A stretch of 64,000 nucleotides of DNA, from assembly GCF_023078275.1 (NCBI RefSeq), contig NC_062977.1:14095118-14159117 (forward strand), in the 5' to 3' direction. A program made the position numbers and the translations under genes. This DNA comes from Leguminivora glycinivorella (lineage: Eukaryota > Arthropoda > Insecta > Lepidoptera > Tortricidae). The notes under the pieces are model-generated. The model did not search any database. It saw nothing but the letters and a program-made list of their open reading frames with translations, and was not told the origin of the DNA. Positions 56,695 through 64,000 of the stretch are shown here, one piece after another (position 1 is the first letter of the stretch; each line of letters starts with the position of its first letter).

Positions 56695-58456
56695 ATGCTA
56701 CAGCCTCCAAGATAGCAACGGCTTCACCAGTGAATATCGATGACTGTGGAGGGCACTTGTACATCAAGACAATGTTATATTTGGGAATCACTACTGCTGA
56801 TCCAACGCAGTTTGCGGAATCTATTTTGGAAGCGTCAGTAAACACTGGTAAGTAACCTGGCCATTTTCTTAACAGCTTGTTGAATTTACTCTCCGCTCCT
56901 GGGTCATCCTTGTGTATTCCCAAATCCAAAATGATATGAGGGGAGAAAATTAAAGTTTCAAATTTAGATTCATAAATGGGGTTTGTTCCTGAGCTGTACA
57001 TTGTAAAAGGGTTTAAATTATTTATTTTGGAAAAACTTATTATGATGTTAGGGAATGGCTTATGCATCCAATATGGGTTTTCAGTGACCGTTAAAGCAAG
57101 AGACCGCAAGCGAGGGATCAGCAGATGATTTGAGTTGGAAAGAGCCCTTATGAGGAACCTATCGGCAAGATACTGCCTACGTAGTGCAAGTGGGGGCTCG
57201 ACACATTCCACCTGCATGGCGTTCTTTGCAGTTGACTTCATAGCACCAAGTATGATTCTTAGGCATTTAGCCTGTATAAGATCTAATTTTTCCAGGGGTT
57301 TCTTATTACATGGTTCTAGAATGAATGAACCGTAGTCCATGTGGCTGCGTATTATAGCATTGTAGAGCAGTTTTTGACAATATGGATGGGAACCCCACCA
57401 AACTCCTGATAGTGCTCGCAAAACATTCACCCCTTTCTCACATTTCTCACTTATATGTTTAAGGTGTGGTTCTCCTGACATTTTGCGGTCCAAGATGATG
57501 CCTAGGAATTTGGTGGACTCATAATTGGGAATGACTTCGTCACCATAACGGATATCCACAATGGGCATTGTCCTTCTGCGACTGAAGGTCACTATACAGC
57601 TCTTGGAAGGTGATAAAGACAGGCCATGCTCTTCCAGCCAATCTTTTAAGTAGCTAAGGCCCATATTCAGTCTTGAAGAAGCTGTCTCTACAGACTTTGC
57701 CGACGCATAAAGAACAAGGTCATCTGCATATTGAAGAATTTCACAAAACGGTAACACAGACTGCTCCAAATCATATGTGTAAATGCTGTAGAGTAAGGGG
57801 CTGAGAACCGATCCTTGAGGGAGGCCCTGCCACAGTGTACGAGGAGGGAGATAAGAGTTGCCACTACGTATCTTGATGGACCTTCCTATGAATAAGTTGG
57901 AGACAAATTGTACCACCTTCACGGGAATGCTCAGGTGTAGCATCTTTGCTCTGAGCACCGGAAGGTGGACATTGTCATAAGCAGCCGAGATGTCAAGGAA
58001 ACATCCTACTAGCTGCTCATTGTTGGAAAGTGCCAGTCTAATATCCGTAGTAAGAATATTTAAGCTGTCCATGGTGCTCCTACCCTTACGGAATCCAAAT
58101 TGGGTGTTAGCCAGCAATCCTCTGCTCTCAACATACCATTCTAGCCTATTTTTAACCAGATGCTCAAGAATCTTGCCCATAGTTGCAGAGAGTGCAATAG
58201 GTCGGTACGAGCTGGCCTCTTCTGGGTTTTTAGCAGGTTTCAATAATGGGATGATAATTTGAGTCTTCCAATCTTCCGGGATCTCACCTGTATCAAACAC
58301 CTGATTCAAAATACCCAGAAAGTGTTCTTGTGATTGCGAGCTTAATTTTGTCAAAAAGCTGTATGGGATACCATCTTCACCTGGCGAGGTGTTGCGCAGT
58401 CCTTCCAATGCCAGTTTGAGCTCTACATATGAAAACGGTTCATCAAGGCTTGGCAA
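56636..58456 (-). pseudogene. I-type LINE reverse transcriptase and start of RNase H
   Basis: A 606-codon frame. Early residues PGEDGIPYSFLTKLS and SYRPIALSATMGKILE are RT motifs; then FGFRKGRSTMDSL, GCFLDISAAYDNV, LPQGSVLSPLLYSIY and the catalytic box YADDLVLYA (about residue 245). The thumb includes ESTKFLGIILDRKM. RNase H begins near residue 540 with LPVFTDASKI (first Asp), GEAVAILEAV (Glu) and FSDSY (second Asp). It is open and well preserved but lacks its 5' frame and breaks in RNase H. Copies genomic RNA at the target site in intact relatives. Confidence 0.9.
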
Positions 58457-58672
58457 GGGGGAATCGGAGGAATAATAACACAGGACAATTCTGGAACAGT
58501 TGACGGAGCCAGTCTGTCAGCAAAGTCTGGTAGCCACAGTGAGCTGTCAGCCGAGGATACAGCATCTGATCTAAAGGATCCTCTGAACCGCTTTATACTT
58601 CTCCAAAGCAGGGATGGAGGAGTTCTAGGGGACAAACTCTCACAGAATCCCTTCCAGCCCCTTTTCTTTGTT

Positions 58673-58980
58673 TTAGACAGGAGGCGTTTGGTGCGTGATG
58701 ATATTTTTTTTTAAATTGATGAAGTCCATGATGTCACCAGATGTATTAAACCTCCGCTCTGCCTCATCTCTTTCCTTTACCGCTTTCGTACAGTCAGCAT
58801 TCCACCATGGTGGAGAAGGGATTTTATCCCTTCTGGGTTTCTTCTGAGGGATATACATGTCCGCTGCTTCCAAAAGTAAGTTTTTGAATTTTGAATATTT
58901 TTCTGAAATGCTATTTAAGTTTGAATATTCTTTAATATTTCCTTCGACAAATAGAGAAAATTTCGGCCAGTCCGCTGACT
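58673..58980 (-). pseudogene. I-type LINE ORF2, endonuclease C-end and linker
   Basis: The frame reads LLKYKLQSADWPKFSLFVEG ... PPWWNADCTKAVKERDEAER RFN, the usual linker between endonuclease and RT (PWWNxxC...RxxAxR). The catalytic endonuclease part is gone. Frame broken at the left end near an A-rich run, then continued in another frame across 58423-58635. Confidence 0.7.
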
Positions 58981-58999
58981 GTAACTTATATTTCAGAAG

Positions 59000-59105
59000 C
59001 GGTTCAGGGGCCGGAAATAAGGGATTGAAAGAAAACGAAAGTGTGACAATGCAGTGACAGGTTGCCAGCCTCTCGCCTACGCCATAGTCTGTGTAATCCA
59101 CCCGT
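59000..59105 (-). repeat. Dispersed-repeat segment fused to the I-type LINE
   Basis: Minus strand ggcgtaggcgagaggctggc, aacctgtcactgca and aatcccttatttcc aligns along about 70 bp with 27700-27780 (ttaggcgatgtgctag, ctgtcactgcaa, accccttatttgc). The LINE match starts only after it. Confidence 0.55.
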
Positions 59106-59844
59106 TATCTCTGGCCTAAATAAAGTTAGCATTTTTCAAATTAATTATAACTATGCAAGTACTATGCAACTATTTACATACATATCTAAATTGAAAAATT
59201 CAACAATTTAATCTACTACATTTAAATACAATAATGATAAATAAAAACTCAGTAGGTACTAACGCCTTAAAAGATTATTGATGTCCTGTAAACAACTTTG
59301 TAAAAATAAATCTTTAGACGTTATATTTGTGTAATCAAAAGTAGGTATTTTGAGGCACAATATCTGCCTTGCCAGTGCTGGCAGTGCTTTTAGTGTATGG
59401 TCATAAAATAACAGTGCTCATGACCTATTACCACCGATTTTTACATTAATATCGTGTTTTGTATACCGTGTCTAAGATTAAGTGGCTCTGTGACTTCTAG
59501 TGTCTAATTATTACTTTTCAAACGGCAACATCATCAGGAGGAGAATAGTTGCGAACTAATAGGTCGAGCCATCCACGATGACGCACGAGTTTGACAAATC
59601 TAATCTTAAATGGCATGGCAATACCAATCAAGGTACGACTCTTGATGAATAATACGATCTATTCTTAAAAATGAATAGTTGGGTACTTCCTCTTTATGAT
59701 GTTTAATTAACTTTAATGTTTGTAATTATTTCTTAGAAGTCAGAGTTTAGTTTACATTTTAAAAGAACCGTGTTATATTTCGAGTGTACTTAGAAATATT
59801 AGAATAAATACTTAGTCTTAATTCCGTTTTTCTATGGGCCTTAA

Positions 59845-60074
59845 AGCCTCCGCCACACATAAAGCGTTTTGATAGCGTAGCGTTAGCGAGCGCAATGATA
59901 GCGGTGCGCCGGACGAACGCTGGCGTTCCGCTCGCAATCCGCGCTCGTTAGTTCCCGCCGGTGTCCGCTGGGCGCAACGCCAGCGTTCGTCCGGCGCACC
60001 ACTATCATTGCGCTCCGCTGACGCTCCGCTGACGCTCCGCCTACGCTCTCAAAACGCGCATGTGAGGCCGAGCT
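59845..60074. mobile_element. piggyBac-type MITE, TTAA flanks
   Basis: TTAA on both sides (59841-59844 and 60075-60078). Ends agcctccgccacacat / atgtgaggccgagct are imperfectly inverted, and internal blocks gcgcaatgatagcggtgcgc and cggacgaacgctggcgtt are inverted again. It lies about 90 bp beyond the stop codon of the rotatin-like gene, so it may be in its 3' UTR. Confidence 0.7.
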
Positions 60075-60166
60075 TTAAGTGAGTAAATGTGACTGAACTC
60101 AACTGTACAAGAGAGATTCAAGCGTGATATTCCGTGGTATCCTACCTGTGAAGTCAGTAGTTGTGG

Positions 60167-60307
60167 TCAGCTAGTCTGCAGTACGGACCGCGTGTAAGCG
60201 ATGAGCTGAAGCGCTCGCGCCGCCGCGGGGTCCGTACTCCTTTGCAATCGCTGCTGCGCTGAGTTCACTGCTAGTGGTACTCGCGCGCTCCTTAGGAGGA
60301 GTTTCGC
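60167..60307 (-). CDS. RTTN: Rotatin-like protein, terminal coding exon
   Basis: Minus strand: acceptor ttattcgcag, then 46 codons and TGA. It starts AKLLLRSARVPLAVNSAQQR and ends LQLIAYTRSVLQTS. It joins in phase with the exon at 61173-61276 (...ALAANNHK | AKLLL...). Rotatin (Ana3 in Drosophila) is a large armadillo-repeat protein of centrioles and cilia bases. As I recall the human C-terminus, it has the same W-AL--N--KAK--L+S pattern followed by a helical tail of similar length, which is why I favour it. The call rests on this short tail, so another ARM/HEAT protein is possible. A family A SINE sits in the intron. Confidence 0.7.
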   Translation of the reverse strand, partial: AKLLLRSARVPLAVNSAQQRLQRSTDPAAARALQLIAYTRSVLQTS

Positions 60308-60723
60308 CTGCGAATAATAGGTAGATGACAATTGGTTGACGAATAACAAATTCGATCTTTTGTAGTTAAGTATATGTATGAGTATGACACACGTGGTAAC
60401 GTATAGTAATTTTCTACCGTAACATATATATAACAATTTGATTTTAATATATATTTTTATGGTGTTCTATATGCACGGATGGTACAATATAGGCAATGGC
60501 GACGGAAAACCGCAAATCGTCGATAACATATAATTTTATTTAGTGTATTGAAATATGTCATAGTTACAGAATCATATTCATATTGTGCTCTAAATTGCTA
60601 AAAAATATCAAAAAGTCTGCAAAAGATACCTGAAAGTGGAAAAAATCACTGACTAACAGCGAGTTTTCTACTTCTTTTTACTCCTAAACTTAACTTATGT
60701 GGTATTCCATGTTAAATAAAGTT

Positions 60724-60966
60724 ACCGGTCTGTCTCAGTCGGTAGTGGCCCTGCCTGCTAAGCCGCGGTCCTGGGTTCGAATCCCGGTAAGGGCATTTAT
60801 TTGTGTGATGAGCACAGATATTTGTTCCTGAGTCATGGATGTTTTCTATGTATGTAAGTATGTATTTATCTATTTAAGTATGTATATCGTCGCTTAGCAC
60901 CCATAGTACAAGCTTTGCTTAGTTTAGGGCTAAGTTGATCTGTGTAAGGTGTCCCCAATATTTATT
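60724..60966 (+). mobile_element. tRNA-headed SINE (family A), plus copy
   Basis: Head accggtctgtctcagtcgg...tgggttcgaatcccggtaag; body gatgagcacagatatttgtt; tail gctaagttgatctgtgtaag and a tatttattttta end. Near full length, in the intron of the rotatin-like gene and antisense to it. Confidence 0.85.
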
Positions 60967-61172
60967 TTTATTTTATTTATTGCGTTGTCTCCAAAAGTAA
61001 AAAAATCACAATGTATTTATGTCGTTTTCGATGCCTCTAGGGCCTCAACTGCAATAAGGTCGTTCATATCCAACCTTCACAAATTCAAAAACGTCTCTAT
61101 TGCACGTGAAGCACAAGGAATTAAGGACCCTTTAGCCTTTAGCGCTTTACACGTCACAAATGATATACGTAC

Positions 61173-61276
61173 CTTATGGTTATTAGCAGCCAGGGCCCAC
61201 ACAGCGCGGGCTGACGACACTATGTCAGCGATGTCCCCCGTCAGCAGACTGCCTGTCAGCATCTCCAGGAGTTCCG
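61173..61276 (-). CDS. RTTN: Rotatin-like protein, penultimate coding exon
   Basis: Minus strand: acceptor aactttttgtag, 104 nt (2 + 34 codons), donor AAG|gtacgt. Only one frame is open: ELLEMLTGSLLTGDIADIVS followed by SARAVWALAANNHK, an amphipathic ARM/HEAT-like helix pair. It ends in phase 0 and continues into 60307-60167. The preceding exon must end with one extra base. I found none between 61277 and 64000, so upstream exons probably lie beyond the window. Confidence 0.78.
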
Positions 61277-61477
61277 CTACAAAAAGTTACAATTTAATAC
61301 AGTTAGATGTTGGAATCAAAAGGCAATCGAAAAATATGTAAAAATTAAGTCTTAATCGGAAAATAGGTTGAATTTGACCCAGAAACGGACAACGAACACG
61401 GAAATTTGTAAAAACAAAACTATAAACATAAATATAAACTAAGTACATGACTTTGTAGACCCAGACTGCGCCCCTCA

Positions 61478-61600
61478 ATGCGATGGACAGACCAAGTGAG
61501 GGCTCTCACCGGGTCACCCTTAAATCTATGCGCGCGGAACGCTACAAATAGAGCAATATGGCGGGAAACCATTAAAAAGGCAGCACAACGACCCCAATGA
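61478..61600 (+). pseudogene. RTE-type LINE, C-terminal ORF fragment
   Basis: The frame RWTDQVRALTGSPLNLCARN followed by ATNRAIWRETIKKAAQRPQ and TGA is the extreme C-terminus of an RTE-like ORF2 (RWxDQIR...AxxRxxWRxxV). An agaagaagaagacga tail follows at about 61632. 5'-truncated. Confidence 0.7.
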
Positions 61601-61687
61601 CCATGACTACTCTGACAAGAGTATACGACTAAGAAGAAGAAGACGACATGACTTTGTATTCTATTTGCTTATTATTTCATGTGGGCA

Positions 61688-61985
61688 AAGAGGATCGAGT
61701 ATTATAGAGAATTACTGTCGAAGTAAAATGTGTAATCACAGTGCATAGACTGCCATCTCTTGACACATGCTTGAAACTTTTGAAGCTTAATTTTGACAAT
61801 TTGGCCCATATTGTTAGCTTGATATGTTTTAAAATGTCAAATATTAATATTAGCGCCATCTAGCTGAGCGTACCCCAAAGGTGTAACGCCATCTAGGTCA
61901 CCGTACCTTTTTCTGTATGGTACTGAGGTACGTTTTTTTCTTAGACTTTATCTGTCTATACGGAGTTACATATGTCTTTGATGTA
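61688..61985 (-). repeat. Dispersed 300-bp repeat, minus copy
   Basis: Inverted match to 43573-43872 over its full length, e.g. gcgccatctagctgagcgta, tacctttttctgtatggtac and tagactttatctgtctatac. Confidence 0.7.
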
Positions 61986-62310
61986 GCTAATGACTATTTG
62001 TTGCTTTATTATTATTATTATAAATGGGCTTACTCTTGGCCACAGACTAGCCAAAGGCAAAGACGTGGCTTACGATGGAATGAGCTCGCCCAGAAGATGC
62101 CTGTTCACTCTTTGTAAGTTTTATAAGTTTTCTTTTTAATTATCGTTTCAACTTTTTTTTTGCTGTACAAATATGACTTTGTATCTGTTTGCTTTACCAA
62201 TGCAAGAGATGCATTTTAAATATTTGGACAGTTAGAGACAAACAACTAGCCCGCTTAGCTACAAGGTTTGTGCCATAACCTTCAAAAGTGTTTGACTTGT
62301 TGTTGCCTAG

Positions 62311-62437
62311 CAAGAGTGTGGTCTGTGCATATTTGGCATTTACGAATGTCGTTTGGTTGTCGTTCAAACAAACATTCGCTTCGCGAGTGACTGCAAAGTG
62401 ATGGACGAGTACAATGGCGTGATGGATTGCTTGCCGA
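62311..62437 (+). other. Candidate plus-strand first exon; ATG at 62401
   Basis: An ATG with purine at -3 and G at +4 starts MDEYNGVMDCLP (62401-62437) and runs into a strong donor, CCGA|gtgagt, one base into a codon. Upstream, gttgttgcctag at 62310 could be an acceptor, from which the same frame is open for 42 codons (QECGLCIFGIYECRLVVVQT...). So this is either an internal or a first exon of a gene running right. It would be antisense to the rotatin-like gene if that extends past 62 kb. No family recognised. Confidence 0.33.
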
Positions 62438-62692
62438 GTGAGTACTTGAGTAACTAATAGTTAAGTCGGTAAGTAAAAATAAAGACAAGAAAATCTAAGA
62501 CTGCTAAGTTCAAGCCCGTTTGCAGTTTTTAACAGACAAGATATACGACGGCTATAAATCCTCTGATACTAGAATAACATTTGGTGGGCGTCCTTTTGAA
62601 GTGAAACTCCTAATGCGACTACCAACTGACAGCGCGTAACACTCAGTCATTGTTACTTTGCGTGGAATGCCGCTCACTCAGCGCATAACTGT

Positions 62693-62880
62693 AATGGCCC
62701 CTGTACACATATGGCCAACGGTTTCACCAACCCCCTTGGCCAAGCGTGTAGAGGGCTACTTGGCCGTAAGTTGGCAGTTGGCGCTTGCGCTTGCCGGCCA
62801 ACCGATTGGTGTCGGTTTTTTGTCCACACATCAAAGGATCTTGGCGCCAATGGCCAACTGCGTTTACACGTTGGCGCTTC
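62693..62880. repeat. TTGGCC-rich repeat segment
   Basis: A run with five or more TTGGCC/GGCCAA motifs (atggccaacggtttcaccaa, cttggccaagcgtgtaga, ggccaaccgattgg, aatggccaactgcgt). The first and last blocks are roughly inverted, as in a decayed MITE. Confidence 0.4.
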
Positions 62881-63484
62881 ATTCAGTTGGTCGTCAGCCG
62901 TCAGAGAGGACAGTAGTGAAATATTTACGAAAATAATAAGTTTATCTATGCCAATAATAGTGTAGATTTTAGGAAATAAAATGACATATTTAGATCGAGT
63001 GCAAAAGGAGTTTGTTTTTTCAACAATTTGACCAAGTAGCGATGTAAATAAAATATTTAAAACATTAAACAGATGGACGTAACTAAACGCAAAAACGTGA
63101 TGATGACGGATGGTCACTTGACAAAATATTTTTGAGGTTATGTTGTTTGTTTTATGTTGTGTTGGAGTTGTTTATGTTGAAGTTTCACTTCTTCCGCGTG
63201 AAGTGACTGCACGCACTGTTTTTTTTTTTACACCCGACATCAACTAATTTATTTATTTTCTATCAGCAGAATCTTAATTTGCAAACGATTCAATTCATTT
63301 TATTTTCCCACATCACGTAAAAACAACACTTAATTTAAGATCTATGAATTTTGAAACTTTAACTAAGGTGAACCTTTATTAAATATTATGTGCGACTATT
63401 TAAAACACTAAATATTCATAAATAGAACGAGACCAATAATTAATTGTCCAGTAAATCAAATGTCCCAATGTTTTACGTAATATT

Positions 63485-64000
63485 ATTTCATTTCATTTAT
63501 TTCATTTATTTAACATTAAAGTCATGTGCATTACAGAAGGTGTTAGTTTGAGGTAGTCAGTACATGACACCCGGGTAGGGCGCATAATGTTAGTACTTAT
63601 ATACTAGTCTACATATTACCTACTTATACAATTTCTAATTCATGCGTTTTGATGTAATATTAATAACATGTCAGAGGGAGTACAAAATTAATAATTATAT
63701 AAGTATACATATTCAATAATTGCCAATATGAAAATATTATACAAAATTAATGTTGGCTAATTTATTAATCTCAGTCACAATTTAAATGAATTATAATTAT
63801 TATGATTTTATGTTATTAAGATTTACATTTCCATTATAATATAAGATATTACCTACTTATCTCATAAACGCTGTTTTATGGATTCCCTTCTAACAATGAA
63901 TCGTCACTTAAAAACTCGTCAATCGTATAGTACGACTTCTCGATAAGTAGCTTTTTTAGTTTACTTTTGAATACTGCATCGTCGCGTTCTTGTTTTAACT
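63485..64000 (-). mobile_element. CR1/Jockey-type LINE, 3' end, runs off right edge
   Basis: Minus strand: ORF C-terminus (63876-64000), 390-bp 3' UTR, then taatgcacatgactttaatg, ttaaataaatgaaataaatg and an (aaatg)n tail at about 63485-63510. The rest lies to the right of the window. Confidence 0.65.
63876..64000 (-). CDS. LINE ORF2 C-terminus, partial
   Basis: Open from the window edge: LKQERDDAVFKSKLKKLLIE followed by KSYYTIDEFLSDDSLLEGNP and TAA. The pattern FKxxLKxxLxEKxYYxxxEFLxD is a usual C-terminus of lepidopteran LINE reverse transcriptase ORFs. No stop or shift in the visible part. Confidence 0.72.
   Translation of the reverse strand, partial: LKQERDDAVFKSKLKKLLIEKSYYTIDEFLSDDSLLEGNP

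Larger units (their letters stand above)
55930..59105 (-). mobile_element. I-type LINE (RT + RNase H), 5'-truncated and frameshifted
   Basis: Minus-strand element reading, from right to left, end of endonuclease region, linker, reverse transcriptase, RNase H and a cysteine/histidine C-terminal region, then a short AT-rich 3' UTR. The order RT then RNase H fits the I group of LINEs. Frames break at about 58680, 58450 and 56650, so it is inactive. Its right-hand end (59000-59105) is not LINE sequence but matches the dispersed repeat of 27655-27855. Confidence 0.82.

Noticed and set aside
62590..63210. gaagtgaaact near 62602 and its complement near 63180 as ends of a 600-bp element.
   Set aside because: Only about 11 bp are inverted and no TSD is visible; too weak to call.
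1..64000. CRISPR arrays, operons, rRNA genes or viral genes.
   Set aside because: No regularly spaced repeats of CRISPR type, no prokaryotic gene organisation, no rRNA sequence and no recognisable viral protein on either strand.

Overview
This looks like nuclear DNA of a moth or butterfly (Lepidoptera). It is AT-rich with poly-TAGG/TACC stretches, and nearly every recognisable sequence is a repeat of a type I associate with lepidopteran genomes: tRNA-headed SINEs, Lep1-like Helitron pieces, hAT, Harbinger, piggyBac and mariner-type MITEs, and 3' ends of CR1/Jockey, RTE, I-type and R2-type LINEs. The species cannot be told from the sequence. There are no rRNA genes, no tRNA genes outside SINE heads, no CRISPR array and no bacterial-style operon.

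Layout. 1-1370: 5' part of a minus-strand LINE with an intact APE endonuclease, running off the left edge. 1.4-12.2 kb: AT-rich DNA with a MITE, a large inverted repeat, an 8-bp-TSD MITE and several LINE and SINE scraps. 12.9-14.8 kb: a 1.9-kb giant inverted repeat. 15-19 kb: small MITEs, two opposed copies of a ggttccgt-type repeat and a GC-rich 64-bp minisatellite. 19.2-20.3 and 25.7-27.2 kb: two copies of one non-autonomous hAT element, each with a perfect 8-bp TSD, the second split by a SINE with its own 9-bp TSD. 28-42 kb: repeat family 'AGTTATTTGTTATAC' (four copies), SINEs, MITEs and LINE tails. 44-45.4 kb: 3' half of an R2-type LINE carrying a restriction-like endonuclease. 46-50 kb: two probable exons of an unidentified minus-strand host gene. 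51.5-52.4 kb: a nest of elements inside elements. 53-55.3 kb: two more ggttccgt repeats. 55.9-59.1 kb: a broken I-type LINE (RT plus RNase H). 60-61.3 kb: the last two coding exons of a host gene, probably rotatin (Ana3 in Drosophila). 62.3 kb: possible first exon of a plus-strand gene. 63.5-64 kb: 3' end of another LINE.

Host coding content is small. The best-supported exons are minus strand: 61173-61276 joined to 60167-60307 (ends in a stop), and 49847-49912 joined to 46048-46101. Both pairs have consensus splice sites and compatible phase. The other host-exon candidates are weaker and marked so. No complete autonomous transposon is present, and I found no convincing new biological system. 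The most unusual structures are the 1.9-kb inverted repeat, the nested element stack at 51.5-52.4 kb, the 64-bp GC minisatellite and the 50-bp duplication around one repeat copy. Element family names come from memory of motifs, not from a database search.
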